DNA of 64,000 nt from Acinetobacter sp. ANC 4173. Its GTDB lineage: Bacteria > Pseudomonadota > Gammaproteobacteria > Pseudomonadales > Moraxellaceae. The DNA is taken from NCBI RefSeq assembly GCF_004331255.1, contig NZ_SJOF01000001.1, forward strand, positions 1 to 64,000, given 5' to 3'. Shown in pieces: positions 38,624 through 48,750 of the stretch. The notes beneath the pieces are model-generated. The model ran no database searches, was not told the origin of the DNA, and saw only the letters and a list, made by a program, of their open reading frames with translations. The position numbers and the translations under genes are program-made. Every line of letters starts with the position of its first letter. Within the stretch, counting starts at the first letter, position 1.

Positions 38624-39724
38624 TTGATTATTCGGCGTTATTTAGTCAAGCAAGTGGTGTCTAATTCATTGGTTGTGATTGGCTTATTGACCTTAATCAT
38701 GATGGGTGGCCGATTAATCAAGTATTTCGGCATCGCTGCTCAAGGTCGTTTAGATGCAGGCATTTTATTCAGCATCATCGGTTATCGTTTACCTGAGTTT
38801 TTAACGCTGATTTTTCCTTTGGGTTTCTTTATTGGTCTCATGCTGGTATTTGGTCGTTTATATGTCGATCATGAAATGGCGGTCCTGAATGGAAGTGGCG
38901 TCAGTCGACATCAATTGGCACGAATGCTGATTCCATTGACCTTGGTGTTTATGCTGTTACAGAGTGTGTTAATGCTGTGGATGTCGCCTTGGGGCTTACG
39001 TCAGTTTGAACAGCTTACCACCAGTCAGGCAGTACGTACGGGGTTCGATTTGGTTCGCCCCAAAGAGTTTATTTCCTCGGGTCGATATACCATTTATGCC
39101 GGCGATTTATCAGAAGATCGGCGAAATCTAAAAGATATTTTCTTTTACCAACGTGCAGAAAAAGAAGGCAAGCCAGACGTCATGATTCTGGCAAAAGAAG
39201 CAACACGGGTTGAAGTGGCAAATGACAGCGCCAATGTAGTCGATTTGATACAAGGTCGTCGTTATGAAATTTATGCAGGTCAACCGAAATATACCCAAGC
39301 GGAATTTCAAAGTTATCGTTTGCGTTTAGAAAATGATAAAGAAGCTAAATTTGAAAGTGCTGAGGTTGAAGCCTTAACCACGAGTAAGTTATGGCAAAAC
39401 CGCAATGATCCAATTGTGGCAAGTGAATTAGGTTGGAGGATGTTTGTTCCACTGGTCATGATTGTGGCATTAGCATTGGCTGTGGCTTTGTCTGAAGTGA
39501 GTCCACGTCAGGGGCGTTATTTAAAACTATTTCCTGCACTGTTAATTTTTGCCAGTTTAATTGTCGCGATGATGGCGATAAAAACCCGTGTCAGCAAACA
39601 GGAAATTGGAATTTGGGCCTATCCGTTGGTGCTCTTTGTCTATGCAATGGCCGCCGCGATTTTCTCTCGTAAGCAAAAATTAGCCCCAAAAATTAAGAAA
39701 CAGATTCAGCGAGTGAGGTCTTAA
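38624..39724 (+). CDS. lptF: LPS export permease LptF
   Basis: One of two membrane subunits of the LptB2FG transporter that lifts lipopolysaccharide (lipooligosaccharide in Acinetobacter) out of the inner membrane. The start is TTG at 38624, 7 bases after GGAAG, giving the typical N-terminus MIIRRYLVKQVV. There are three N-terminal helices, a periplasmic beta-jellyroll (~125-265) and three C-terminal helices; LMLVFGRLYVDHEMAVLNGSG holds the coupling helix contacting LptB. lptG follows by one base. Confidence 0.94.
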   Translation: MIIRRYLVKQVVSNSLVVIGLLTLIMMGGRLIKYFGIAAQGRLDAGILFSIIGYRLPEFLTLIFPLGFFIGLMLVFGRLYVDHEMAVLNGSGVSRHQLARMLIPLTLVFMLLQSVLMLWMSPWGLRQFEQLTTSQAVRTGFDLVRPKEFISSGRYTIYAGDLSEDRRNLKDIFFYQRAEKEGKPDVMILAKEATRVEVANDSANVVDLIQGRRYEIYAGQPKYTQAEFQSYRLRLENDKEAKFESAEVEALTTSKLWQNRNDPIVASELGWRMFVPLVMIVALALAVALSEVSPRQGRYLKLFPALLIFASLIVAMMAIKTRVSKQEIGIWAYPLVLFVYAMAAAIFSRKQKLAPKIKKQIQRVRS

Positions 39725-39725
39725 A

Positions 39726-40796
39726 ATGTTTGCACGTCGTATTGTCGCGAAACATGTGACTAAGACCACAGCCTATGCCATGTTGGGGGCGACAGCGGTC
39801 TTGTCGGTATTACAAATTCTATTTACCTATTTGGGTGAATTAAGTGAGCTGAATGATACCTATACCGCTTGGCAGGCCTTGATTTATGTCTTATGGGGTG
39901 CGCCACGCTATCTGTATGAGATTTTACCAATTTCTGCTTTAATTGGGGCAGTGTTGGGCTTAGGCACCATGGCATCTAACAGTGAATTGATTGTGATGCG
40001 TTCCATCGGGATTAGCCTGTGGCGTATTGTGGGCTGGGTAATCCGTTCGGCTTTAATTCTGGTCATTTTATCCTTTGTATTAAGCGAATGGGTGATTCCC
40101 TATACCAATGAACACGCCAAGAGCGTGAAAAGTCACCGGAGTGTTGCGGCTTTAGGTGAAGTCAAAGGTTATTGGACGCGCGAAGGGCAGCGCTTTATTT
40201 ATATTGATTATGCTAACTCACAAGGTCAATTGCGGAATATTCAAGTGGTCGATTTTGACCAAGAATACCGTTTAAATAGTGTATTGGATGCCGAACAGGG
40301 ACAGTTTGTTCAAGATGGTCGTTGGAATTTAAAAGGCACTGAACAGGTAGAAATTCAGGATGCCGGCAATGCGGTCAAACGCGATGCAGCACAACAGCCC
40401 TTGGCTTTGGCATTACAACCTAAATATGTCCATATGGTCACCATTGATCCTGAAGATTTGTCGCCGAGTCAACTGGTCAGCTTTATGCGTTATATGCATG
40501 AATACAGCCAAGTGCCGAAAACCTACCAATTGGCATTTTGGCAAAAAGTGGGTTCGCCATTTGCTTTAATTGCGTTGGTCTTGATTGCCTGTTCTTTTAT
40601 TTTTGGACCATTACGCCAACAATCGATGGGCTTTCGTTTGGTGATTGCTTTATTTATTGGACTTGGTTTCTTCTATTTGCAAGATTTTCTGGGTTATGCC
40701 AGCTTGGTTTATAGTCCATCCCCCGCTTGGTTCGTCTTTGTCCCGATTGTCTTTATGTTTGTGGTGGGCGGTTATTTATTGCGCCGTGCCCGCTAA
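39726..40796 (+). CDS. lptG: LPS export permease LptG
   Basis: Partner permease of LptF in the LptB2FG complex. It begins MFARRIVAKHVTKTT, has three N-terminal helices, the coupling helix around MASNSELIVMRSIGIS, a periplasmic jellyroll domain (~130-260) and three C-terminal helices (SPFALIALVLIACSFIFGPL). At 356 residues it has family length. The start codon lies two bases after the lptF stop, so the two are translated together. An 11-bp inverted repeat follows (40801-40831). Confidence 0.94.
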   Translation: MFARRIVAKHVTKTTAYAMLGATAVLSVLQILFTYLGELSELNDTYTAWQALIYVLWGAPRYLYEILPISALIGAVLGLGTMASNSELIVMRSIGISLWRIVGWVIRSALILVILSFVLSEWVIPYTNEHAKSVKSHRSVAALGEVKGYWTREGQRFIYIDYANSQGQLRNIQVVDFDQEYRLNSVLDAEQGQFVQDGRWNLKGTEQVEIQDAGNAVKRDAAQQPLALALQPKYVHMVTIDPEDLSPSQLVSFMRYMHEYSQVPKTYQLAFWQKVGSPFALIALVLIACSFIFGPLRQQSMGFRLVIALFIGLGFFYLQDFLGYASLVYSPSPAWFVFVPIVFMFVVGGYLLRRAR

Positions 40797-40800
40797 GAAT

Positions 40801-40831
40801 TTGTACAGATTGGCGAAAACAATCTGTACAA
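40801..40831. repeat. 11-bp inverted repeat after lptG
   Basis: TTGTACAGATT (40801-40811) and AATCTGTACAA (40821-40831) are perfect inverted copies with a 9-base spacer. They lie just after lptG and upstream of gpmI. With no T-run it is a poor intrinsic terminator; it could be an operator or an RNA 3' end. Confidence 0.6.
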
Positions 40832-40917
40832 GTGAGTTTAACCCTGTCGCATACATGGAGTCTTGCACGAAAATTCGGTAAGATATAGCGACCAATTTAT
40901 AGACAAGAGTGTAAATC

Positions 40918-42465
40918 ATGACGGATGCAACTGCTGGCAAAGTCCCCCACGTATTGGTAATTATGGATGGTATTGGACACCGTGAAGCGGTTAAAGATAA
41001 TGCCTTCCTTGCAGCACAACGACCAAACTTGACTGCTATGCAACAAAAGCATCCGCATGGATTAATCTCTGGTTCTGGTGAAGATGTTGGCTTGCCAGAT
41101 GGACAAATGGGCAACTCAGAAGTCGGTCATATGAATTTGGGTGCAGGCCGTGTGCTGTATCAAGATTTTACCCGAATTACCAAAGACATCCGTACAGGCG
41201 CTTTTTTTGAACAGCAAGTATTGATTGATGCGGTTGAAAAAGCCAAAGCAGCTCAAGGTGCAGTGCACATTATGGGTTTGCTCTCTGAAGGTGGTGTACA
41301 TTCACACCAAGACCATATTGTCGCGATGGCAGAGCTTGCACTTAAACGTGGTGCGAAGGTGTATTTACACGCCTTCTTAGATGGCCGTGACACGCCACCT
41401 AAAAGCGCGCAACCTTCATTAGAAAAACTCGATGCTTTATTTGCGCAATATCCAAATCAAGGCCGTATAGCCACCATGATTGGTCGTTACTATGCCATGG
41501 ATCGTGATAACCGTTGGGATCGCGTGGAACAAGCTTATCGTCTATTAACAGAAGGTGAGGCGGTGCGTACAGCTACAACGGCAGTTGAAGGCTTAGAGCT
41601 GGCATATGCAGCGAACGAATCTGATGAGTTTGTTAAAGCTACGCGTATTGGAGATATGGCTAAAGTTCAAGATGGGGACAGCATTGTCTTTATGAACTTC
41701 CGTGCTGACCGTGCACGTGAAATTACCAAAGCTTTTGTAGAGCAAGATTTTGCTGGCTTTGAACGTAAAGTTGTACCCAATCTGTCGATGTTCGTGATGT
41801 TAACGCGTTATCAAGCGACCATTGATGCACCTGTAGCCTATATGCCTGAAGCGTTGCATAATTCTTTGGGTGAATACCTTTCTAATTTAGGTAAAACACA
41901 GTTGCGTATTGCTGAAACTGAGAAATATGCGCATGTGACGTTCTTTTTTAGTGGTGGCCGTGAAGACGAATATCCAGGTGAAAAACGTATTTTAATCCCA
42001 TCACCAAATGTTGCGACTTATGATTTAAAACCAGAAATGAGTGCTTATGAAGTGACTGATGAATTGGTCGCGGCAATTAATTCGGGTGAATATGACCTTT
42101 TGGTGGTGAACTATGCCAATGGTGACATGGTGGGGCATACTGGTGTATTCCAGGCAGCAGTGAAAGCCGTAGAAGCGGTGGATACCTGTTTGGGGCGTGT
42201 TTACGATGCTGTGATGGCAAACAAAGGCCATATGCTGATTACGGCCGATCATGGTAATGTGGAGCAAATGCAAGACTATGTGAGCGGGCAAGTGCATACT
42301 CAACATACAACAGAATTAGTCCCATTTATTTATGTGGGTCCAACCCAAGCCACTATTGTCGAAGGTGGTGTATTAGCGGATGTTGCACCAACCTTATTAA
42401 ATTTGATGCAATTGCCTGTTCCAGCAGAAATGCAAGGGCGTAATCTTATTACCCTACAAGCCTAA
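40918..42465 (+). CDS. gpmI: Phosphoglycerate mutase, cofactor-independent
   Basis: Interconverts 3- and 2-phosphoglycerate using two Mn ions and a phospho-serine intermediate. [11 protein letters not shown] is the first metal site, [17 protein letters not shown] holds the nucleophilic Ser near residue 64, and [11 protein letters not shown] is the second metal site. At 515 residues the size is standard. It is followed after 23 bases by ctpA, likely on the same transcript. Confidence 0.95.
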   Translation: MTDATAGKVPHVLVIMDGIGHREAVKDNAFLAAQRPNLTAMQQKHPHGLISGSGEDVGLPDGQMGNSEVGHMNLGAGRVLYQDFTRITKDIRTGAFFEQQVLIDAVEKAKAAQGAVHIMGLLSEGGVHSHQDHIVAMAELALKRGAKVYLHAFLDGRDTPPKSAQPSLEKLDALFAQYPNQGRIATMIGRYYAMDRDNRWDRVEQAYRLLTEGEAVRTATTAVEGLELAYAANESDEFVKATRIGDMAKVQDGDSIVFMNFRADRAREITKAFVEQDFAGFERKVVPNLSMFVMLTRYQATIDAPVAYMPEALHNSLGEYLSNLGKTQLRIAETEKYAHVTFFFSGGREDEYPGEKRILIPSPNVATYDLKPEMSAYEVTDELVAAINSGEYDLLVVNYANGDMVGHTGVFQAAVKAVEAVDTCLGRVYDAVMANKGHMLITADHGNVEQMQDYVSGQVHTQHTTELVPFIYVGPTQATIVEGGVLADVAPTLLNLMQLPVPAEMQGRNLITLQA

Positions 42466-42488
42466 GTCGGTTTTTCACAGGTGAATCA

Positions 42489-43655
42489 ATGACACAACAC
42501 TTGAAATTTGTTATTCCCTTAACAGCGTTATTCATGTGTTGTGGTCATGCGATAGGTGCGGTGAATGAGACTGACACCGTGCCAGATTTTGACGAAGTCG
42601 AACAAAACTATCCTGAAGTGCCTGTGGAATCGATTCAGCAGTTTGTACAGATCTATGGCATTGTCAAAGACAATTATGTCGATAATAAAAATGATGAACA
42701 ACTTTTCCAACAAGCCATTCAGGGCTTGGTGAGTGGTTTAGACCGTTATTCTCGTTATTTATCGCCCGAAGATTATAAGCAGTTGGTGCAATATACTGAT
42801 GGTGACTTGGCCTCGGTCGATTTTAATTTAAGTTATGACAATCAGCATCAATGGACGATTCAAGGACTCAAGCCGGAAGCCGATGCCTATAAACAAGGCT
42901 TACGCAATGGCGTTTCAGTTTTTAAAATTGAGGATCAAGAATTAAGAAAGCTGAACCGTGAACAGGTCAATGCTTTGTTGTATGGTTCAATTGGCTCGAC
43001 TTTAAGTGTGCAATTGGGGCAGACCACCAAGCCCATCAGTTTGGTTCGGACCAAGAAAATTGAAACAGACATTGAGGCACAACTGCTACATAACCAAGTG
43101 CTGTTGCTTAAAGTTCGCGTGTTTCAACAAGATACAGCCAATGAAATTAAGCGTTTAATTGAAGAAAACAACCCATCCCGTCTTAAGGCGGTGTTGATTG
43201 ATTTACGAAATAACCCCGGTGGTTTATTGTCCGCAGCAGTGGAAACAGCAGACCTGTTTTTAAATCAGGGCATTATTGTCACCACCAAAAGCCGCTCAGA
43301 AGGTAATCAGCAATTTCAAGCTTTACCTAGCTCGGAATTTCAGAATCTTAAAGTCGGTGTATTAATTAATGCGCGATCTGCATCTGCGGCAGAAGTTTTT
43401 ACGGCTGCGATGAAAGAGCATCGTCGTGCTTGGGTGATTGGGGAAAAAAGTTATGGCAAAGGCGTGGTACAGAAACTGTTCCCTTTGTCGAATGGCACTG
43501 CGCTACAAATGACGGTATCCCATTATTACACCCCATCAGGGAAGATGATCGAAGGCATTGGCATTCAACCCGATCAGCAATATCCCTTGCAACATGATAT
43601 GAAAGAAGAGACCTATCTAGAGCATGCTGCAGAGATCATTGCTAATCGCCGTTAA
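42489..43655 (+). CDS. ctpA: C-terminal processing protease, S41 family
   Basis: A periplasmic PDZ-protease of the CtpA/Prc type that trims or degrades envelope proteins. A signal peptide (residues ~1-23) precedes a helical domain and a PDZ domain (~105-185). The catalytic Ser lies in NARSASAAEVF and the catalytic Lys in GEKSYGKGVVQ, so the Ser-Lys dyad is intact. LIDLRNNPGGLLSAAV is the S41 core strand. It is short (388 residues) and close behind gpmI. It is convergent with pilR with no gap. Confidence 0.92.
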   Translation: MTQHLKFVIPLTALFMCCGHAIGAVNETDTVPDFDEVEQNYPEVPVESIQQFVQIYGIVKDNYVDNKNDEQLFQQAIQGLVSGLDRYSRYLSPEDYKQLVQYTDGDLASVDFNLSYDNQHQWTIQGLKPEADAYKQGLRNGVSVFKIEDQELRKLNREQVNALLYGSIGSTLSVQLGQTTKPISLVRTKKIETDIEAQLLHNQVLLLKVRVFQQDTANEIKRLIEENNPSRLKAVLIDLRNNPGGLLSAAVETADLFLNQGIIVTTKSRSEGNQQFQALPSSEFQNLKVGVLINARSASAAEVFTAAMKEHRRAWVIGEKSYGKGVVQKLFPLSNGTALQMTVSHYYTPSGKMIEGIGIQPDQQYPLQHDMKEETYLEHAAEIIANRR

Positions 43656-45062
43656 TTATTCATCAGTATCCAGCCCAAACTTTTTCAGGCGATAACGCAA
43701 AGAGCGGAAGGACATCCCTAGTTTCTTGGCCGCTAAAGTACGATTCCAATGCGTAATATTCAAGGCATTCAGCAGAATCTCTTTTTCAATATTTTCTAAA
43801 TACAACTCCAGACCTTCATCCGGTAATTTCCGAGGTTTTAGCGTTAATTCTGAAGGCGTTGTCAGCATTTGGTCGATTGATGAGACTGGTGCGTAGACGC
43901 TGCGGCGCAAGGGAGCACTTTGTAAATGCTGCACTTCAATATAATCCTCATCACTTAAAGTAATGGCACGCTCGATGATGTTACGCAGTTCACGGACATT
44001 ACCCGGATAGTACTGTGCCAATAAGAAATCTTTCGCGCGTGTGGTTAATGCTTTGACTTCAATTTCCCATTCACGGCAGACTTTATGAATAAAATGTTGC
44101 GCGAGAATTAAAATGTCCTGACCACGTTCGCGGAGTGGTGGCAGAACCAAATCCATCACATGAATGCGGAAAAACAGGTCTTGTCGGAATTTACCTTGCT
44201 GAACTAGAGATTCGAGGTCTTGATGACTGGCGCTGATCACCCGGAAATCGACATCAATTTCGGTATCTGAGCCAATGGGACGAATGGTTTTTTCCTGCAC
44301 TGCACGCAGCAATTTGACTTGCATATTCAGGGGCAGTTCGGCAATTTCATCTAAAAATAAACTACCGCCATGCGCAGATTGAATCAGACCTTGTTTATCT
44401 TGAGTTGCACCTGTAAAGCTGCCTTTTTTGTGTCCAAATAACTCACTTTCGAGCAGGTCGGAAGGAATCGCGCCACAGTTAATCGCAATAAAAGGGCCTT
44501 CGTTGCGATTACTAAGACGATGAACCAAGTTCGCAACAACTTCTTTGCCTGTGCCAGATTCACCTGTAATAAAGACTGGGGCTTGTGAGCGAGCAATCTT
44601 CTTTAAGGTGACACGGAGTTGTTGGATGGGGATGGATTGACCAATCAGCATGCGTTGTTCAAGTGCATCTTCACTAGAAGCCTGTTGCTGTACCGGATTA
44701 TTCAGCGCCTTTTGTAACAGCTGTTCCAGATGGGTTTGTTTAATCGGTTTGCTGACAAAGTCAAAAGCCCCCGCCTTGAGCGCTGCAATCGCAATGTCCA
44801 TATTGCCATAGGCCGTCAGCACTGCGACAGGTAACTGCGGATAGAGTTGAGAAATTTCTTCAACCAATTCCAAGCCACTACCGTCAGGGAGATTTAAATC
44901 CGTAAAACAAACATCATAGTGATGTTCAGACAACATTTTTTTGGCCTGTGCTATACGATAAGCCACATGCGTCTCGATTCCCATACGGCTCAGCATCATT
45001 TGCATCAGCGTACATAGGTCTTCTTCGTCATCTACAAATAAAACGAGTGGTTGTTGCGCCAC
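43656..45062 (-). CDS. pilR: PilR, sigma-54 response regulator
   Basis: Response regulator of the PilS-PilR pair that activates type IV pilin transcription through RpoN. Receiver domain (1-120) with phospho-acceptor D55. AAA+ domain with Walker A GESGTGKE at 167-174 and the sigma-54 contact loop GSFTGA at 214-219 (a Ser variant of GAFTGA, which I recall from PilR proteins). The Fis-type helix-turn-helix at the C-terminus reads WNRTLAAKKLGMSFRSLRYR. pilS lies upstream on the same strand. Confidence 0.94.
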   Translation of the reverse strand: MAQQPLVLFVDDEEDLCTLMQMMLSRMGIETHVAYRIAQAKKMLSEHHYDVCFTDLNLPDGSGLELVEEISQLYPQLPVAVLTAYGNMDIAIAALKAGAFDFVSKPIKQTHLEQLLQKALNNPVQQQASSEDALEQRMLIGQSIPIQQLRVTLKKIARSQAPVFITGESGTGKEVVANLVHRLSNRNEGPFIAINCGAIPSDLLESELFGHKKGSFTGATQDKQGLIQSAHGGSLFLDEIAELPLNMQVKLLRAVQEKTIRPIGSDTEIDVDFRVISASHQDLESLVQQGKFRQDLFFRIHVMDLVLPPLRERGQDILILAQHFIHKVCREWEIEVKALTTRAKDFLLAQYYPGNVRELRNIIERAITLSDEDYIEVQHLQSAPLRRSVYAPVSSIDQMLTTPSELTLKPRKLPDEGLELYLENIEKEILLNALNITHWNRTLAAKKLGMSFRSLRYRLKKFGLDTDE

Positions 45063-45089
45063 TATAACACCCCAGTAAAAATTGAATTA

Positions 45090-46649
45090 TTAAGTCAGCT
45101 GTCGGCATTGAATGCGAAAGCAAGCTCCCTGTTGTTGTTCTACATAGCTTAAGAGCGCTTGATTGGCCTCGCAAAAGCTATGTGATAGATATAATCCTAA
45201 ACCCGTTCCTGTAATCGCTGTACTAAAGAATGGTTGAAACAGGTGGGCTTGATCGTGAATCGCCACGCCTTCCCCAAAATCACACACATCAATGTGAATG
45301 TTTTTATCCTGCGTATAGCAGTGGAGTTCTATTGTACTGCGTTCAGGTGAATTATGTCGGATTGCATTGCGAATTAAATTAATTAATACCTGTCTAAATT
45401 GTGCCTCATCAAAGTTCAAACTGAGCTGTGGGGCAATATGACATAAAATTTTAGTTTTCAGATCGGGCAGGTCTTCTTGAATAAAAAGGGGGATAAAACG
45501 ATCTAATTGTATGCTAATCGGTTGAGTTCCTTGATTACGCACCATACTTAAAGTGTCTTGCACAATTTTATCAATTCGCTTGGTTTGCTTGCTAATCATT
45601 TGGCTCAGTGTTTGCTGCTGATCAACCGTACTGTGCGGCAGTAATTCATTGGCTTGAACAATGGCGGCCAAGGGGTTACGAATTTCATGCGCAATACTGG
45701 CTGAGAGTTGCCCCAGCGCAGCCAATTTTAATTGTTGTACCTGCTGATTTATCTTTTGTCCATCTTGAATCACCAAAAGTGTCAGGACCTGTTGTGGGAC
45801 AATCAGTTTCTGCACTTCAATATGCAAATGGTAGCGACTGAGCTGAGATTCAAACTGAAATTTTTCCCCGTTTTGCACCTGATCAAAGTCCAGTAACTCA
45901 AACAAATCAGGTTGTAGTTTATACAGCGGATATTTATCAAAGGCATAAAATGGTGCAATGCCCAGTAAAGCACAGGCAGCAGGGTTACTTAAAACAATAT
46001 GGCAGTTTTCATCTAAGACCAAATAGCCTGTTTCAATTTGCTCCAAGATATAACGATTAATATTTTGCAGACGTTTCAGTTCTTGTGATTGGGAAAAATT
46101 GACATGATCGAGCAGTTTGAAACGACGAACCGCAATTTGTCCACACGCATAAAAGACAAAAAATAAAACTGCCAAGATCACACTATTGCCCAGATTCTGG
46201 AATGAATGTTGGGTCAGAAAGCTGATAACGAATTGTTGATAGATAACTGCAATCACCGCAATTAGCGTAATAATTAAGGCTTTTTGTGCATTGAGGAGTA
46301 ATGAAGCTGCAAAAATGGTGGTTAAGAACAGGATACTGATACTTAAACTTGGGCCATTGGTGGCGATGGTGAGTAGGCTTAAGGCAATAACATCGACAAT
46401 AAAAATGAATGCAAACTGCTGAGGAATATGCTGTTTAAAATGCTTCAGATTAAAGAGTTGTACACAGTTAATGAAGAAATAGCCCCAGAGCACATAAAAA
46501 TACAGTTGGGGAAATTCGTAGTTGGTTGAGAGTTCATCTTGGGTCAGAATAAAAATGAGGACCAGACAACTGGTGATCAATAAGCGGTAAGCGGCATACC
46601 ACAGCCCAAAAAAGTATTGATTTAATTCGAAATATTGGGAATGTTGCAT
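45090..46649 (-). CDS. pilS: PilS, sensor histidine kinase
   Basis: Membrane sensor of type IV pilus status, partner of PilR. Residues ~15-185 contain about six helices, then a PAS-like domain (~195-290, YILEQIETGYLVLDENCHIV). The H-box SASIAHEIRNPLAAIVQANE and a HATPase_c domain follow, with N box NLIRNAIRHN and G boxes GEGV and GTGLGLYLSH. At 519 residues the layout is complete. pilR begins 27 bases downstream. PilSR of Pseudomonas senses inner-membrane pilin; the same is assumed here. Confidence 0.93.
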   Translation of the reverse strand: MQHSQYFELNQYFFGLWYAAYRLLITSCLVLIFILTQDELSTNYEFPQLYFYVLWGYFFINCVQLFNLKHFKQHIPQQFAFIFIVDVIALSLLTIATNGPSLSISILFLTTIFAASLLLNAQKALIITLIAVIAVIYQQFVISFLTQHSFQNLGNSVILAVLFFVFYACGQIAVRRFKLLDHVNFSQSQELKRLQNINRYILEQIETGYLVLDENCHIVLSNPAACALLGIAPFYAFDKYPLYKLQPDLFELLDFDQVQNGEKFQFESQLSRYHLHIEVQKLIVPQQVLTLLVIQDGQKINQQVQQLKLAALGQLSASIAHEIRNPLAAIVQANELLPHSTVDQQQTLSQMISKQTKRIDKIVQDTLSMVRNQGTQPISIQLDRFIPLFIQEDLPDLKTKILCHIAPQLSLNFDEAQFRQVLINLIRNAIRHNSPERSTIELHCYTQDKNIHIDVCDFGEGVAIHDQAHLFQPFFSTAITGTGLGLYLSHSFCEANQALLSYVEQQQGACFRIQCRQLT

Positions 46650-46685
46650 GCTGCAAACCGATTAGATAATGAAAGTTTTTGTTAT

Positions 46686-47321
46686 TTAAGGTTTGATTAG
46701 ACCATAACGAATGGCTAGATGGGTCAGTTTGACATCGCTATCAATGTTTAATTTTTCAAAAATACGGTAGCGATAAGTATTGACTGTTTTTACGCTGACA
46801 AAGAGTTTATCCGCAATTTCTTGTGCGCTGATACAATTCACCACCATCATGGCAACTTGCATTTCACGTTCAGACAGCGCATCAAATGGCGATTGTTGCG
46901 TGTCGGATAAATAAGAGCTTGCGAGTTGTTCTGCAATATCGGCACTAAAGTATTTGCCACCTTGCATGACTTTATTAATGGCACGAACCATTTCACTGAC
47001 AGGAGCACCTTTGGTGATATAACCTTTGGCACCCGCTTTAAGGAGTAAAGAAGGGTAAGGTTCTTCGGCCAAACCACTCACAGCTAGCACTTTAGTTTCA
47101 GGTGCAGTTTGTAATAAGCGACGTGTTGTTTCTACGCCACCAATACCTGGCATATTCACATCCAGCAAAACCACATTAGGGTGATGTTGGCGAACCAGGT
47201 TAATCGCTTCTTCACCAGATTCCGCCTGACCAATGACTTGTACATCTACGTGATCTTCTAGCATACGGCAAATACCAGTACGGACTAATTCATGGTCATC
47301 CACCACTAAAACTGTAATCAC
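46686..47321 (-). CDS. gacA: GacA-type response regulator
   Basis: LuxR/NarL-type regulator of the GacS-GacA system, which controls virulence, motility and secondary metabolism through small RNAs or directly. The receiver domain carries D54 in VVLLDVNMPG, and the C-terminal helix-turn-helix is SAQEIADKLFVSVKTVNTYR. I start at GTG 47321, giving MITVLVVDDHELVRTG after AGGGAG; the 22 upstream codons lack homology. The cognate kinase gene is not in the window. It lies next to pilS on the same strand with a 36-base gap. Confidence 0.92.
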   Translation of the reverse strand: MITVLVVDDHELVRTGICRMLEDHVDVQVIGQAESGEEAINLVRQHHPNVVLLDVNMPGIGGVETTRRLLQTAPETKVLAVSGLAEEPYPSLLLKAGAKGYITKGAPVSEMVRAINKVMQGGKYFSADIAEQLASSYLSDTQQSPFDALSEREMQVAMMVVNCISAQEIADKLFVSVKTVNTYRYRIFEKLNIDSDVKLTHLAIRYGLIKP

Positions 47322-47539
47322 CGATTTCTCCCTCTGGCTAAAAAAAATTACATCATTTTTGTTACATAAAGCAAAATAAGCTTGCAATGAAACGACAAAA
47401 TTAGCAATCCTATTCTTATTCCGAAATTAAAAGTTTTGCACAATAGCGTGAACGAAAGATTCCCGTTGCTGTGTAAATGTAAGGCATATTTGAGGTAATA
47501 CGCAAATGTATCTTACCTCCCTGAGTTGAGTAAACGATT

Positions 47540-48598
47540 GTGAAAAATTCTAAGAAGTCATTCATGCATGTGTTGAGTATGTCTATTCTACTCAGCCTGA
47601 GTTCAACCAGCTTTGCTGAACTCATCATTAATCCTTCCTCGGGGAGTGTTGGTCAGGCTTCAATGAACTGGTCTTCAGAGGAAGCGAGTCAATTATTAAA
47701 TAGTGATGTTTCTTCACTGGTTGAGGAAGTGTCTCCGCAAGGATCAACCAAACTCACCACGACGGTTCGCAGCTCAAATGGGGTATCTTCCTCTTCTGCA
47801 CCGAAAACGGTTCATATTATTGATACCTCTGCGGGTTATAGTAGTCAGCCTTCTGTAAGTGCTCGTGCCGCGCTGGTCATGGATGCACAAACAGGTGAGG
47901 TGCTCTATAGTAAAAATACCAATACAGCATTACCAATTGCTTCTATTACCAAATTAATGACAGCGGTAGTCATTGCCGATGCACGTTTAGACATGTCTGA
48001 AGAAATTACCTTACAGTCCATTGATTTTGCAGGGGCAGGTGGTAAAAATTCGAGTTCAACGCTACGTGCAGGGGACAGCATGAACCGTGCAGAAGCGTTG
48101 CTTTTTGCTTTAATGAAATCGGAAAATCCAGCGGCAGCAGCGTTAGCGCGAACGTATCCAGGAGGACGTAGTGCTTTCATTTCTGCAATGAATGCGAAGG
48201 CACGTGCATTGGGCATGAGTTCGACACATTATATTGAATCTACAGGCTTAGATCCGCACAACGTTGCGTCGGCACGTGACTTGGGTATTTTAGTCAGCAC
48301 CGCATCGCAATACGGTTTAATTCGTCAGTTTTCAACCACAGCCAGTTATGATTTTAATCTCGGCTATCGGATGTTAAAGTCTAATAATACCAATGCCTTA
48401 GTTCGTAATGGTGGTTGGAATATTAATCTGTCTAAAACAGGTTATATCAATGAAGCAGGGCGTTGTGTAGTCATGCATACTACCCTGAATTCACGTCCAG
48501 CAGTCGTGGTTATTTTAGGCGCAAGTTCATCTCAAAGTAGAACTGAGGATGCGACCCGTTTAATGACGTGGGCAAGCCAGTTGCCAAAACGAATTTAA
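47540..48598 (+). CDS. pbpG: D-alanyl-D-alanine endopeptidase (PBP7/8)
   Basis: A low-molecular-weight penicillin-binding protein of the S11 family, predicted to cut peptidoglycan cross-links in the periplasm. After a signal peptide (residues ~1-26, ending STSFA), the three active-site motifs are S135-ITK, S194-EN and K299-TG. A Ser/Thr-rich, probably disordered linker (~30-95) separates the signal from the catalytic domain. The start is GTG at 47540; an in-frame ATG eight codons later is possible. It is divergent from gacA. A strong terminator follows. Confidence 0.93.
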   Translation: MKNSKKSFMHVLSMSILLSLSSTSFAELIINPSSGSVGQASMNWSSEEASQLLNSDVSSLVEEVSPQGSTKLTTTVRSSNGVSSSSAPKTVHIIDTSAGYSSQPSVSARAALVMDAQTGEVLYSKNTNTALPIASITKLMTAVVIADARLDMSEEITLQSIDFAGAGGKNSSSTLRAGDSMNRAEALLFALMKSENPAAAALARTYPGGRSAFISAMNAKARALGMSSTHYIESTGLDPHNVASARDLGILVSTASQYGLIRQFSTTASYDFNLGYRMLKSNNTNALVRNGGWNINLSKTGYINEAGRCVVMHTTLNSRPAVVVILGASSSQSRTEDATRLMTWASQLPKRI

Positions 48599-48611
48599 TT
48601 TTTTTCCTTTA

Positions 48612-48642
48612 AAAAAACTCTTCTTGATGAAGAGTTTTTTTT
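48612..48642 (+). terminator. Intrinsic terminator after pbpG
   Basis: AAAAAACTCTTC (48612-48623), a TTGAT loop and GAAGAGTTTTTT give a 12-bp stem followed by more T residues. Confidence 0.93.
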
Positions 48643-48750
48643 ATGTCTATAGGCTGCGACACAGCTTGTCTTAAAGCATCTTTTTCGACTATTTTTTGTA
48701 TGCAGAATGCGTATGATAGCGACATAACAAGATAACAACGGGGTCTGACG